Below, one piece after another: positions 15,724 through 24,234 of a stretch of DNA of 64,000 nt. The notes beneath the pieces were generated by a model, which was not told where the DNA came from, did not search any database, and saw nothing but the letters and a program-made list of their open reading frames with translations. Position 1 is the first letter of the stretch. Every line of letters starts with the position of its first letter. Source of the stretch: Achromobacter piechaudii NBRC 102461 (GTDB lineage: Bacteria > Pseudomonadota > Gammaproteobacteria > Burkholderiales > Burkholderiaceae_B); the NCBI RefSeq assembly GCF_001571245.1, contig NZ_BCTK01000001.1, forward strand, positions 682,001-746,000. The letters are read 5' to 3'. The translations under genes and the position numbers were made by a program.

Positions 15724-15803
15724 GGGCGGGCGCAAGGCCGGGTTGACAGACCGGTGACAAAAGAAACCGGCGCACGCGAGCGTGCCCCAGCCAAGGCCCG
15801 CCC
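15724..15803 (-). ncRNA. C4 antisense RNA-like structure
   Basis: About 80 nt on the minus strand can fold into a closed domain. GGGCGGGC (from 15803) pairs with GCCCGCCC (to 15724). Inside are a hairpin GCACGC-TC-GCGTGC (15772-15785) and a hairpin CCGGT-TTCTTTTGTC-ACCGG whose loop displays CTTTTGTC, followed by unpaired TCTGTCAACC. The loop and the unpaired stretch are complementary to two flanking elements, 15865-15887 upstream and 15685-15716 downstream. This matches the organisation of the C4 RNA of phages P1/P7 and the CI RNA of P4, where the stable RNA silences the downstream gene. The family name is from recollection of structure and layout; a covariance-model search (Rfam C4) would settle it. 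Confidence 0.72.
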
Positions 15804-15832
15804 ATAGCAGGGACGTGCGTCGGCCTACGGAC

Positions 15833-15857
15833 GTAAAAATGCCGCTATTGCAGCGGC
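15833..15857 (-). terminator. Intrinsic terminator within the C4-type leader
   Basis: On the minus strand GCCGCT-GCAAT-AGCGGC (15857-15841) is followed by ATTTTTAC. It lies after the seqA-like element and before the C4-like RNA, where P4 has its regulated leader terminator. Transcription of the small gene must read through it. Confidence 0.75.
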
Positions 15858-15864
15858 AGTCCGC

Positions 15865-15887
15865 CTTTTGTCATTTCCAGCTGTCAA
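15865..15887 (-). promoter_or_regulatory. seqA-like target element upstream of the C4-like RNA
   Basis: Minus strand TTGACAG-CTGGAAA-TGACAAAAG. It is nearly the same as the downstream seqC-like element and complementary to the C4-like RNA. In P4, pairing at seqA promotes premature termination, and a terminator hairpin does follow here at 15857-15833. Confidence 0.65.
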
Positions 15888-15893
15888 ACCGGA

Positions 15894-15924
15894 CGGTCAT
15901 TGGTGTGACCGCAGGGCGAGTATA
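15894..15924 (-). promoter_or_regulatory. Promoter -10 and 5' hairpin of the C4-type leader
   Basis: TATACT on the minus strand (15924-15919) lies 7 bases upstream of CGGTCA-CACCAA-TGACCG (15911-15894), a perfect 6-bp hairpin that would form at the 5' end of the transcript. The best -35 candidate, TTGCGG, is at a long 19-base spacing, so the promoter is moderate at best or activator-assisted. Confidence 0.5.
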
Positions 15925-15988
15925 CGGCGGAACGCTATGGAAGCCGCAACGATGCGAGTGACGTTTTTGTCTCGCCCCAAACAACGAC

Positions 15989-16019
15989 CAAAAAGCACAA
16001 AGGGCTCCGCAGAGCCCTT
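15989..16019 (-). terminator. Intrinsic terminator of the methyltransferase gene
   Basis: AAGGGCTC-TGCG-GAGCCCTT (16019-16000 on the minus strand) forms a perfect 8-bp stem. It is followed by TGTGCTTTTTGG, and begins 8 bases after the methyltransferase stop codon. Confidence 0.85.
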
Positions 16020-16027
16020 CGTCATTT

Positions 16028-16876
16028 TTATGCAGGCACCGGCACAAAAAACCGATCCTTCAACTCCTGCAACCCAATCCTCTCCAACATCTCCGTCAAC
16101 CTCTCCGCAGGCTTCCGCGTCGGCAAATCCTTAAACTGCGCGATGATCAGTTCATTCTTCATAGAATGCTCCCACCCCACCAGCTCCGTCACACTAACCT
16201 GATACCCATGCGCCTCAAGCTGCAAGCACCGCAGCACATTAGTAATCTGGCTCCCAAACTCCCGCGTATGCAACGGATGCCGCCAAATCTCCGCCAAGGG
16301 ATCAGCCAGCGCCTTCCCCTTATTCTTCCGTAACACCGAAGCCACTTCAGCCTGGCAGCAAGGCACGACCACGATGTACTTTGCCTTCTTCTCCAGCGCA
16401 AAGTGAATCGCATCATCGGTGGCCGTATTACAAGCATGCAGCGCAGTCACCACATCAATCGTCGCCGGCAACCGATCCGACGTAATCGACTCCGCCACCG
16501 ACAGATTCAAAAACGACATCCCTTCAAACCCCAGCCGCTTCGCCAGTTCCTCTGACGACTTCACCAACTCCTCACGCGTCTCGATCCCATAAATATGGGA
16601 CCCATTCCCCACGGCATCCTTCTGTTCCTTAAAGAACAAGTCATACAGAATGAACCCGAGGTAAGACTTCCCAGCCCCATGATCCGCAAGCGTCACCGCG
16701 CCGCGTTCCTGCTGGACGTCTTTCAGCAATGGCTCGATGAACTGGAACAGGTGATAGACCTGCTTCAATTTACGGCGGCTGTCCTGGTTCATCTTGCCGT
16801 CGCGGGTCAGGATGTGCAGGGCTTTGAGGAGTTCGATCGACTGGCCGGGGCGGATGTCGTGGGTTTTTTCTGACAT
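16028..16876 (-). CDS. SAM-dependent methyltransferase (Methyltransf_32-like)
   Basis: The 282-residue protein begins at the ATG 16876-16874; an in-frame TTG 12 bases further upstream is less likely. The SAM-binding motif is VTLADHGAGKSYLGFILYDLF (residues about 61-81). It matches the D-x-GAGKGY-LG signature of the Methyltransf_32 family (RRNAD1/METTL25 relatives). Later IYGIETREELV (motif II acidic residue) and DVVTALHACNTATDDAI (motif resembling HACGDLTD) fit the same family, and VVVPCCQAEV follows. Substrate may be RNA or protein and is unknown. The gene is monocistronic with its own terminator; a 9-bp GC hairpin (16890-16912) lies just upstream of the start. Confidence 0.85.
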   Translation of the reverse strand: MSEKTHDIRPGQSIELLKALHILTRDGKMNQDSRRKLKQVYHLFQFIEPLLKDVQQERGAVTLADHGAGKSYLGFILYDLFFKEQKDAVGNGSHIYGIETREELVKSSEELAKRLGFEGMSFLNLSVAESITSDRLPATIDVVTALHACNTATDDAIHFALEKKAKYIVVVPCCQAEVASVLRKNKGKALADPLAEIWRHPLHTREFGSQITNVLRCLQLEAHGYQVSVTELVGWEHSMKNELIIAQFKDLPTRKPAERLTEMLERIGLQELKDRFFVPVPA

Positions 16877-16889
16877 GGGGAAAGGCAAA

Positions 16890-16912
16890 GCGCCCCGCTG
16901 GTGGCGGGGCGC
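16890..16912. other. 9-bp GC hairpin in front of the methyltransferase start
   Basis: GCGCCCCGC (16890-16898) and GCGGGGCGC (16904-16912) are perfect complements with a 5-base loop. On the minus strand the stem is followed by TTTGCCTTT and then the ATG 14 bases on. It could terminate transcription from the large operon upstream or fold in the methyltransferase leader. Confidence 0.45.
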
Positions 16913-16984
16913 GTAGAGGCGCGGAAAGCGTCAGTTTAACGAAATCGGCAAATGGAGCCGGTGCGCCGTCCTGCGCAGCTCTCC

Positions 16985-17065
16985 ACCAGCCGGGACACAG
17001 CGGAGCCGGTTTTACCGGTCCGCTCGTGTCGCCCCTTCGAGGTGGCCCGCGTAAGCGGGTAGGGG
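16985..17065. repeat. Intergenic REP-like inverted-repeat element
   Basis: A long imperfect hairpin spans about 16992-17034. Its inner part pairs GCGGA(g)CCGGT with ACCGGTCCGC around a TTT loop, and the outer part pairs GGG/ACAC blocks with GTGT/CCC. It is followed by a GC-rich tail CGCGTAAGCGGGTAGGGGG. Such elements are scattered between genes in Bordetella-related genomes. It sits between the nine-gene operon and the methyltransferase gene, so it may also act as 3' end of the operon. Confidence 0.5.
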
Positions 17066-17072
17066 GTGAACC

Positions 17073-18248
17073 TCAAACAGCGGAAGGAAACACCGGCTCG
17101 CCCAGATTCAGCATCAGGCGATTCGCCCAGGCAAAGATCGCATCCGAGTGCAGCAGATCCAGGATCTCGCCTTCGCTCAAGCCCACGTCCTTCAATTCCT
17201 GCACGCTGTTCGCGTTCACGTTGGCTTGCGCTTCGGTGATCTGAATCGAGAACTTGCCAATCGCCTGTTCGCGCGCCGTCGTGCCTGCGGTGGCCGGGTC
17301 TTCGAACACCTGCGCGATCACGTCATTGCGCTTGGCCAGTTGTTCAAAGCGTTGCGCATGGACCGATGCGCAGTACACGCAGCCGTTCACGCGGGACACG
17401 AAGGTCGAGCCCAGCTCGCGTTCCGCACGCGACAAGCCGCCCGGCGCGTACATGATGGCGTTGAAGGCGGCCGAGCGTTGGCGCAGGATTTCCGGTTGGT
17501 GGACCAGGAACAGGTAGTAGTCCGAGACCTTGGCCTTGGGGTGGCTTTCTTCCAGGACGGCGATTTGTTCCGGGGTGGCGGTGTCGACGTTGACGACGTC
17601 CAGCCAGGCTTTCCATTCCAGCACTTCGTTGGTGAAGCCATGCGCCTTGAGAACAGCACCGGGGGCCGTGGTACCGGGTTTGGCGGCGGCGGCGCCGGCT
17701 TCGGCGGCGTCCAAGCGTACCGTCTGGCCTTCGGCGGCGTTCAAGGCGGCCAGGCCCGCGACCAGGCGCGTCTGGTACGACAGGAAGGCGACCAGTTGCG
17801 ACAGCGTGACGACGGCCGGGGTGGAGACGCCTGCTGCGGGCAGGGTCTTCAGTGCGGCTTCGTCGCCTTCGACGGGGTTCTCGATCAGCTTGCGCGTGAA
17901 TTCCAGCATCGCGGCCAGACGCGGGTTGGCGGCGTCTTCCGGCTTGCCGGATTCTGCGACGGCAATGTCGGCGGGCGCGGCATCCGTTTCCGTCAGGCGG
18001 GCGCGGTAGTGCGAGGCCAACAGCGGCGACGGGCTGATGCGGGTGGCGTACAGCGCGACCAGCAGGCGTTCGGCCAGCGTCAGGCCGGGCAGGGCGGGGT
18101 CGAACAGCGCGTCGTAGCTGCCTTGCGTGGCGGCGGCGACTTTTTCGCGTTGGTGGCGGACTTCAAACGTTTTGCTGCCGGGGGTCAGGCCGACGAGCTT
18201 GTCGACCAGATCATTGGCGGCGTCATAGACGATGGGTTGTTGTGCCAT
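17073..18248 (-). CDS. Fused CMD-domain / AhpD-type alkylhydroperoxidase protein
   Basis: The protein has 391 residues in two homologous-fold halves. Residues 1-180 resemble the CMD protein of the Avi_7170 type (DLVDKLVGLTPGS, TQGSYDALFDP, LTLAERLLVALYATR) and lack a CxxC. Residues 205-391 resemble the Avi_7169-type alkylhydroperoxidase (FTNEVLEWKAWLD, YAPGGLSRAEREL) and carry the redox motif CVYCASVH with Cys290, Cys293 and His297, the AhpD catalytic arrangement. An Ala-rich linker (about 181-200) joins them. In other genomes these are, to my recollection, two adjacent genes next to a Dpp-type transporter. The start has AAGGAGAA. It is the last gene of the operon and may remove a peroxide or reactive product of the flavin monooxygenase. 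Confidence 0.85.
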   Translation of the reverse strand: MAQQPIVYDAANDLVDKLVGLTPGSKTFEVRHQREKVAAATQGSYDALFDPALPGLTLAERLLVALYATRISPSPLLASHYRARLTETDAAPADIAVAESGKPEDAANPRLAAMLEFTRKLIENPVEGDEAALKTLPAAGVSTPAVVTLSQLVAFLSYQTRLVAGLAALNAAEGQTVRLDAAEAGAAAAKPGTTAPGAVLKAHGFTNEVLEWKAWLDVVNVDTATPEQIAVLEESHPKAKVSDYYLFLVHQPEILRQRSAAFNAIMYAPGGLSRAERELGSTFVSRVNGCVYCASVHAQRFEQLAKRNDVIAQVFEDPATAGTTAREQAIGKFSIQITEAQANVNANSVQELKDVGLSEGEILDLLHSDAIFAWANRLMLNLGEPVFPSAV

Positions 18249-18272
18249 GGGGATGTTCTCCTTGGTGTCTGA

Positions 18273-19613
18273 TCAGCCGGCGTTGCCGGTGTGGCTTGTC
18301 GAGGTTGCGGCGGCCGCTGCCGCACGCGCCTTGACCGCCGCGTCCAAAAACTTCTTCACGCCTTCCCACGATTCCTGGTCGGCGCGCGCGTTGTCCTTGG
18401 GGTTGCCGCCGCTGGTGCTGATCTTGCCCGACACGGGGTGGGCGTAGACGAGCTGGGTGGTGGGCACGTAGGGGAACAGGATCGAGTGGCCGCCGTTCTC
18501 GTAGTCCAGCCACTGTACCGGGTACGGGTGTTTCACTTCGGCCAGCTTGTCCTGCACCATCTTCGAGTACAGGCTCGACGGCCACGAGCCGTCGTCGGTG
18601 CCGGACAGCAGCATGACGGGGCCTTCGATGTCTTCCACGCGAATGCGGGCGCGGGCGACGGCGTCGGGATCTTGCAGCGCGGTCAGGATGGCTTTCTCAT
18701 GCCGATGCGGCGACGGGCCTTCGTCGAACGGGGCCCACGTTGCGGTGCGATTGTTTTCCCAGACGTGGGGGATGGGCTTGCCGCCCAGCAACCACGTGGG
18801 GCCTTCGCGGCCGATCTTGGGGTCGCACGCGTTCTGGCCGCTGTGCACGACAGCGCCGGGTACGTAGGCGACGACGGCGGACACTTCCTTGGGGAAGGTC
18901 GCGCCCAACAGCAGCACCAGTTCGCCGCCGCGCGACTGGCCGCTGATGGCGACGAAGTCATTCTTCGGCTGAACCTTGGCCCGCAACCAGCGCAGGCCGG
19001 TCTGGAAATACTCCAGCGGGGTGTTCGAGATGTAGTCCGACAAGCCCGGCGCCTTGAAGTACGCCAGCGCAAAGGCGGCGTACCCGCGCGAGGCATACAG
19101 CGCCGCGCGCGGTTCGTTGATGCCGCCGCCCGAGCCGTTCAGGATCATGACGGCGGGGTGCGAACCGGGCTTGCTGCCGGCCGGCAGGTACAGGGTGCCG
19201 ACCAGGCCTTCTTCGCGGACTTCGTGGCGCGTAACGCCGTCCAGCGCCAGCCGCTGCGTGAACGTGGCTTGCGCTTGCGCGCCTTCCACGCGGGCGACCA
19301 CGTCGGTGACCAGGGCGTCGGTCACCGGGTGGTTGAAGTGTTCGCGGCTGGGCGAGTCCACGGGGGACTGCGACCAGATCAGGCCCATGGGCGACAGGCC
19401 GGTGTAGTCGCCGGAGACGGGCGCGTCGCGCGTCAGGTCGACGACGCCGTCCTCGTCGGCCTTGAACGCGGCCTGCGCTTGCCAGAGCACGCCGTTGCGG
19501 CGGGTTAGCGCGGTGAGTTCCACCGTCTGGCCCGGCGCAACGTGCTCGACCCGGATCTGACGCGGCACGTCGATCAGGGCGTCCGCGGGAGTGATGGTTA
19601 GGGTCGGCACCAT
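18273..19613 (-). CDS. BAAT / acyl-CoA thioesterase-type alpha/beta hydrolase
   Basis: The 446-residue protein shows the two-domain layout of the bile-acid-CoA:amino-acid N-acyltransferase / acyl-CoA thioesterase family. An N-terminal Ig-like thioesterase domain (about 1-130: DVPRQIRVEHVAPGQTVELTA and DYTGLSPMGLIWS) precedes an alpha/beta-hydrolase domain with nucleophile elbow SGQSRGGE (Ser227), acid in SGTDDGSW and histidine in NGGHSILFPY. Ser rather than Cys at the nucleophile position favours hydrolysis over amino-acid conjugation. No signal peptide, so cytoplasmic. It starts 3 bases after the binding-protein stop codon. In this operon it may hydrolyse a thioester or amide of the imported compound. 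Confidence 0.85.
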   Translation of the reverse strand: MVPTLTITPADALIDVPRQIRVEHVAPGQTVELTALTRRNGVLWQAQAAFKADEDGVVDLTRDAPVSGDYTGLSPMGLIWSQSPVDSPSREHFNHPVTDALVTDVVARVEGAQAQATFTQRLALDGVTRHEVREEGLVGTLYLPAGSKPGSHPAVMILNGSGGGINEPRAALYASRGYAAFALAYFKAPGLSDYISNTPLEYFQTGLRWLRAKVQPKNDFVAISGQSRGGELVLLLGATFPKEVSAVVAYVPGAVVHSGQNACDPKIGREGPTWLLGGKPIPHVWENNRTATWAPFDEGPSPHRHEKAILTALQDPDAVARARIRVEDIEGPVMLLSGTDDGSWPSSLYSKMVQDKLAEVKHPYPVQWLDYENGGHSILFPYVPTTQLVYAHPVSGKISTSGGNPKDNARADQESWEGVKKFLDAAVKARAAAAAATSTSHTGNAG

Positions 19614-19616
19614 GGC

Positions 19617-21215
19617 TTACTTACCCGCCGCAGCAGCCGCGGCAGCGGCCGCCGGTTCTTTGGTGACCATCATGGCGGCCGTGCGGTCGCTGGTCATCGG
19701 CGTAACCTTCAGGCCCTTCTTGGTGGCCCAGATGTTCTTGTAGTGGAACAGCGGGATGATGCCGACGTCGTCCGACACCAGCTTGACCGAGTCGCGCAGG
19801 ATGGCTTCACGCTTGGCCACGTCGAATTCCGAGGTGGATTGCTCCAGCGCGGCGTCAACCTTGGGGTTGGTGTAATGGCCCCAGTTGGACGCGCCCAGGC
19901 CCTTCTTGGCGTCGACGGTGGCCAGGATGTTGACCAGCGCGTAGCTGGCTTCACCCGTGCCGTTGCCCCACGCCAGCATGCTGACGGCGAATTCGTTCTT
20001 GTTGGCGCGGCCCGAGTACACGGCCCATGGCACGACTTCCACCTGGGTCTTGACGCCGACGCGGGTCCAGAACTGCGCAACCGCCTGGGCGGTCTCCGGG
20101 CCTTGCGGGTAGCGGTCGTTGGGCACGTGCATGGTCAGCTTGAAGCCGTCGGGGAAACCGGCTTCGGCCAAAAGCTTCTTGGCTTGCGCGACGTCGTTGG
20201 GGATGTCCTTGACGTCGGGGTTGTAGCCGAAGGTGCCCTTGGGCATCCACTGGTTGGCTTCGGTGGCCGCGCCTTGCAGGATGCGGTCGGAAATCGCCTT
20301 GCGGTTGATCGCCAGGTTCAGCGCCTGACGCACGCGCAGGTCCAAGAGCGGGTTCTTGTCCAGCGGCTTGCCGCTGTTGTCGGTGATGTACTGGTTGGGC
20401 GCGGGGTTGAAGCTGGGTTGCAGGATCATGACGCGCAGGCCGTCGTACGGGTACACCGAGATGTTCGGGGCCTTTTGCAGCTTGGCCAGGTCGGACACCG
20501 ACACCTTGTCGATCACGTCCACGTCGCCGGCCAGCAGGGCGGCGGTGCGCGAGGCGGCGTTGTTGATGTAGCGGTAGTTGACCTTGTCCCAGGTGGCCTT
20601 GTCGCCCCAGTAGCCGTCGTTGCGTTCCATGATGACGCGGTCGCCCGGCGTGTAGGACACGAACTTGTAGGGGCCGGTGCCGACCATGGCTTTGCCCGAG
20701 TTGTAGTCTTCGGTGGTGGACTTTTCACCGACGTGCTTGCTGACGACGTGCACCGACGCCAGGTTCAGCGGCAGGTCGGGGTTGGGGGCCTTGGTCTTGA
20801 CGATGAGGGTCAGCGGGTCCTTGGCGGTCATCGTGTCGATGGTGCGCAGGTAGCCGGCGTAGGTGGCGACGCTGCCCGGCACGGCGCGCGCGCGGGTGTA
20901 GGAATAGATCAGGTCGTCGGCGGTGAACGGCGTACCGTCTTGCCACTTGACGCCTTCACGCAGCTTGAATTCCCAGGTGGTCGGATCCAGCGGCTTCCAG
21001 CTGACGGCCAGGCCGGGCTGCAACTTGTTCCACTTGTTCTCGATCAGCAGGTCCCAGAAGTGCAGGGCCACCGAGCGGTCGCCGGCGTGGTTGTTCAGCT
21101 GCGGGTCCAGCGAGGACAGCGGGTCGGCGAAACCGATCGACAGGTTGTCGGCGGACGCGGCGGCAGAGGCGCCCAGGATGGCGGCGGTCAGGGTGGAAAG
21201 AATCAGGCGTTTCAT
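19617..21215 (-). CDS. Peptide/nickel-type ABC transporter substrate-binding protein (SBP_bac_5)
   Basis: The 532-residue periplasmic protein has a signal peptide at residues 1-22 (MKRLILSTLTAAILGASAAA). Mature motifs of the DppA/OppA family are IGFADPLSSLDPQLNNHAGDRSVALHFWDLL, LREGVKWQDGTPFTADDLIYSYTRA and GTGPYKFVSYTPGDRVIMERNDGYWGD. An Ala-rich tail of about ten residues ends it. The ATG at 21215 has AAGGA upstream and gives the proper signal peptide; the open frame extends 23 codons further but without support. It is separated from the upstream ATPase gene by 84 bases. It captures the operon's substrate, probably peptide-like, for the DppBCDF-type importer. Confidence 0.93.
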   Translation of the reverse strand: MKRLILSTLTAAILGASAAASADNLSIGFADPLSSLDPQLNNHAGDRSVALHFWDLLIENKWNKLQPGLAVSWKPLDPTTWEFKLREGVKWQDGTPFTADDLIYSYTRARAVPGSVATYAGYLRTIDTMTAKDPLTLIVKTKAPNPDLPLNLASVHVVSKHVGEKSTTEDYNSGKAMVGTGPYKFVSYTPGDRVIMERNDGYWGDKATWDKVNYRYINNAASRTAALLAGDVDVIDKVSVSDLAKLQKAPNISVYPYDGLRVMILQPSFNPAPNQYITDNSGKPLDKNPLLDLRVRQALNLAINRKAISDRILQGAATEANQWMPKGTFGYNPDVKDIPNDVAQAKKLLAEAGFPDGFKLTMHVPNDRYPQGPETAQAVAQFWTRVGVKTQVEVVPWAVYSGRANKNEFAVSMLAWGNGTGEASYALVNILATVDAKKGLGASNWGHYTNPKVDAALEQSTSEFDVAKREAILRDSVKLVSDDVGIIPLFHYKNIWATKKGLKVTPMTSDRTAAMMVTKEPAAAAAAAAAGK

Positions 21216-21299
21216 GTTCGGGGTCCTTGGTAGGGAGGGAACGAGGGGTAAGTGTTCCGAAGGCGGCGTTGTGTGTAGCGACAACGCCGCCGATCTGGT

Positions 21300-22316
21300 T
21301 CAGGCCATGTCGTTCAGATGACAGGCGCTTAAATGGTTGATGGCGATTCCCTTCAACGTGGGAACCTCGGTCTTGCAGCGCGGCATCGCATGCGGACATC
21401 GCGGATGAAAATGGCAGCCGCCGGGCGGGTTCAGCGGGCTGGGAATCTCGCCCTTGATCGCGGTAAAGATCTTGTGGCGCGACTTCAGGCTGGGAATTTC
21501 CGCCAGCAGCGCTTGCGTGTACGGGTGGTTGGGGCGCTGGAACACTTCTTCCACGGTGGCCGTTTCCACGACGCGGCCCAGGTACATGATGACGACGCGG
21601 TCGGACAGGTGTTCCACCACGCCCAGGTCATGGCTGATGAACAGGTACGTCAGGTTCAGCTCTTCGCGCAGGTCCATGAACAGGTTCAGGATCTGCGCCT
21701 GGATCGACACGTCCAGCGCGGCGACGGCTTCGTCGCAGACCAGCATCGACGGCTGCACGGCCAGCGCGCGGGCGATGCCGATGCGCTGGCGTTGGCCGCC
21801 GCTGAATTGGTGCGGATAGCGTTGGCGCAGCGCGGGGTCCAGTCCGGCGCGTTCCAACTGCGCGCTGACGTAGTCGTCAAAGCCAGCGTTGTCCACCAGG
21901 CCGTGGATGCGGGCCGCTTCGCCGACGATCTCGTCCACGCGCAGGCGCGGGTTGAGGCTGGCGTAGGGGTCCTGGAAAATCATCTGCACGGACAGGCGCG
22001 CGGCGTGGGCGGCGGTGGACGTCATGTCCTGGCGGCGCACGCCGTTCACGCGCACTTCACCGCCCGACGGCGTCAACAGGCCGGCCGCGATGCGGCCCAG
22101 CGTGGATTTGCCGCAGCCGGATTCTCCGACCAGGCCGACCACTTCGCCGGGGTTCACGATCAGGTCCACGTGATCGACGGCGCGCGTGATGGCGGGTGGC
22201 TTGGACAGGCCCAGCTTCTGCATGGCGCGGCCGGCGGGGCCGACGTGGCGTTCGCCAAAACGCTTGCTGACTTGCGCCAGGTCAATGAGCGGGGTGGGGG
22301 CGGCGGATACAGTCAT
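21300..22316 (-). CDS. Dpp/Opp-type ABC transporter ATP-binding protein (DppF-like)
   Basis: The 338-residue ATPase has Walker [13 protein letters not shown] (about 55-66), signature [15 protein letters not shown], Walker [13 protein letters not shown] and the H-loop [11 protein letters not shown]. The C-terminal oligopeptide-transporter domain contains [26 protein letters not shown], the cysteine-rich tail of this family. The usual DEP after Walker B reads DEA, a small but visible deviation. The start overlaps the DppD-type stop by 4 bases (ATGA). It pairs with that ATPase to power uptake through the two permeases. Confidence 0.95.
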   Translation of the reverse strand: MTVSAAPTPLIDLAQVSKRFGERHVGPAGRAMQKLGLSKPPAITRAVDHVDLIVNPGEVVGLVGESGCGKSTLGRIAAGLLTPSGGEVRVNGVRRQDMTSTAAHAARLSVQMIFQDPYASLNPRLRVDEIVGEAARIHGLVDNAGFDDYVSAQLERAGLDPALRQRYPHQFSGGQRQRIGIARALAVQPSMLVCDEAVAALDVSIQAQILNLFMDLREELNLTYLFISHDLGVVEHLSDRVVIMYLGRVVETATVEEVFQRPNHPYTQALLAEIPSLKSRHKIFTAIKGEIPSPLNPPGGCHFHPRCPHAMPRCKTEVPTLKGIAINHLSACHLNDMA

Positions 22317-23323
22317 GCCGTCACCTCGTTGTGGATCTGGATGGTCGGATGGAAACAGCGCACGTCGTGTTCGGGCAAGGCTTGTGTGATGCCGGGTTGC
22401 TGGCCACAGGCGGCGGTCGCGCGCGAGCAGCGGGCGGAAAACGCGCAGCCTGCGGGCAGGTGCAGCAGGTTGGGCGTCATGCCGGGAATCTGGCGCAGGC
22501 GCTGGCCCCGCTGGTTGTTGCTGGGCAGGCTGTCGATCAGGCCGACGGTGTAGGGGTGCTGCGGGCGGTCCAGCACGTCGTCGACCTTGCCGTGTTCGAC
22601 GATGCGCCCGGCATACATGACGGCCACGTCGTCGGCAAGGCCGGCCACCACGGACAGATCGTGCGTGATCCAGATGAGGCTGGTGCCGTGCTGCTGCGCC
22701 AGCTTCTGCACTTCGGACAGGATTTGCGCCTGGATGGTGACGTCCAGCGCGGTCGTGGGTTCGTCGGCAATGATGAGGTCAGGGCGATGCAGCATGGCAA
22801 TCGCAATGGCCACGCGCTGGCGCATGCCGCCCGACAACTGGTGCGGGTAGGCAAGCAAACGTTCTTCCGGGCTGGGTATCCCCATCATGCCCAGCGTGTC
22901 GCGCGCCAGGATGCGGGCTTGCGCCTTGCTCATCTTGTTGTGCGCGCGCACGGTCTCGATCATCTGCACGTCTACGCGCAGGACCGGGTTCAGCGTCATC
23001 ATCGGATCTTGAAAGATCATGGCGATGCGGTTGCCTTGCAACTTGCGCAGATCGCGCGGCGACAGCTTGGTCAGGTCGCGGCCTTGAAACAGCACTTCGC
23101 CGCCCACGATGCGGCCCGGCGCGTCGACCAGGCCCATGATGGAAAAGCCGGTCACGGATTTGCCCGAGCCGGATTCTCCGACCAGGCCCAGGATCTTGCC
23201 GCGCTCCAAGGTGAACGACACGTCGTCCACGGCGGGCAACACGCCCGCGCGGGTGTGAAAGTGCGTGCGCAGGTTGCGCACTTCAAGCGTGGCCGGCGCG
23301 CCGGTGGCGGTGCGGTCGGTCAT
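22313..23323 (-). CDS. Dpp/Opp-type ABC transporter ATP-binding protein (DppD-like)
   Basis: The 336-residue ATPase carries Walker [13 protein letters not shown] (about 50-61), signature [15 protein letters not shown], Walker [13 protein letters not shown] and H-loop [11 protein letters not shown]. The C-terminal region with [22 protein letters not shown] is the oligopeptide-transporter extension with its conserved cysteines. It overlaps both neighbours by 4 bases (ATGA), showing coupled translation with the DppC-like permease and the second ATPase. Confidence 0.95.
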   Translation of the reverse strand: MTDRTATGAPATLEVRNLRTHFHTRAGVLPAVDDVSFTLERGKILGLVGESGSGKSVTGFSIMGLVDAPGRIVGGEVLFQGRDLTKLSPRDLRKLQGNRIAMIFQDPMMTLNPVLRVDVQMIETVRAHNKMSKAQARILARDTLGMMGIPSPEERLLAYPHQLSGGMRQRVAIAIAMLHRPDLIIADEPTTALDVTIQAQILSEVQKLAQQHGTSLIWITHDLSVVAGLADDVAVMYAGRIVEHGKVDDVLDRPQHPYTVGLIDSLPSNNQRGQRLRQIPGMTPNLLHLPAGCAFSARCSRATAACGQQPGITQALPEHDVRCFHPTIQIHNEVTA

Positions 23324-24234
23324 TTGTGAGTCCTCGGGTTCAGCACGTCGCGCAGGCGGTCGCCCACCAGATTGATGGCGACGATGGTGATGAGCAGCGC
23401 GATGCCGGGGTAGAAGCTGATCCAGTATTCACCGGACAGCATGTATTGGAAGCCATTGGAAATCAGCAGGCCCAGCGACGGTTCGGTGACCGGCACGCCC
23501 AGGCCCAGGAAACTCAAGGTGGCCTCCAGCGTGATGGCGCGCGCGATCTGCAAGGTGCCGATCACGATCAGCGGCGGCAGGCAGTTGGGCAGGATGTGCT
23601 TCAACATGATGCGCCAGTTGGGTATGTCCAGGCAGCGCGCGGCTTCGACGTATTCGCGGCGGCGTTCGACCAGCGCCTGACCGCGCGCGGTGCGGGCGTA
23701 GTACGCCCATTCCAGAATCACCAGCGTCAACACCACGTTGCCCACGCCCTTGCCCAGGTAGGCCAGGATCATCATGGCGACCAGGATGGACGGGAAAGAC
23801 AGGATCAGGTCGACCAGACGCATGATGAAGGCGTCGACCTTGCCGCCCGCGTAGGCGGCCAGCAGGCCCAGCAGCGTGCCGACGATGCCGGCGATGACGG
23901 CCGAGCCCACGCCCACCATCAGGCTGATGCGCAGACCGTACAGAATGCCGGACAGCAGGTCGCGGCCCTGGCCGTCGGTGCCCAGCCAGTAGTGGAAGGT
24001 GTCCAACCCGTTCATGGACCCGGGCGGCATGCGCGAATCCAGCACGTCGATCTGCAACAGGTCATACGGGTTCTGCGGCGAGATCCAGGGCGCGAAGATG
24101 GCGGCCAGGATCAGCAGGGTGGCGATGACCAGCCCGAACACCGCCGTCTTGGACGACATGAATTCGGTCAGGTTGCGGCGCCAGGGCGATTCGCGGCGCA
24201 GAGCGGGCGCTTGGGAAGTCGAAGCGGTGCTCAT
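23320..24234 (-). CDS. Dpp/Opp-type ABC transporter permease (DppC-like)
   Basis: The 304-residue inner-membrane protein has about six transmembrane helices. An N-terminal OppC-like segment (KTAVFGLVIATLLILAAIFAPWISP) is followed by the permease domain; HYWLGTDGQGRDLLSGILYGLRISLMVG is the typical OppC/DppC signature and EAARCLDIPNWRIMLKHILPN the EAA loop that docks with the ATPase. It overlaps the stop of the DppB-like gene and the start of the DppD-like gene by 4 bases each. Confidence 0.95.
   Translation of the reverse strand: MSTASTSQAPALRRESPWRRNLTEFMSSKTAVFGLVIATLLILAAIFAPWISPQNPYDLLQIDVLDSRMPPGSMNGLDTFHYWLGTDGQGRDLLSGILYGLRISLMVGVGSAVIAGIVGTLLGLLAAYAGGKVDAFIMRLVDLILSFPSILVAMMILAYLGKGVGNVVLTLVILEWAYYARTARGQALVERRREYVEAARCLDIPNWRIMLKHILPNCLPPLIVIGTLQIARAITLEATLSFLGLGVPVTEPSLGLLISNGFQYMLSGEYWISFYPGIALLITIVAINLVGDRLRDVLNPRTHK

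Noticed and set aside
10189..15830. Nine-base direct repeat GGCCTACGG at 10189-10197 and 15822-15830 as possible attachment sites of the island
   Set aside because: Nine GC-rich bases can recur by chance at this scale. There is no integrase or tRNA, and the right copy lies inside the C4-type leader rather than at the composition boundary.
19743..21233. 496-codon plus-strand frame opposite the ABC binding-protein gene
   Set aside because: Antisense shadow; the minus-strand frame has a signal peptide and clear family motifs.
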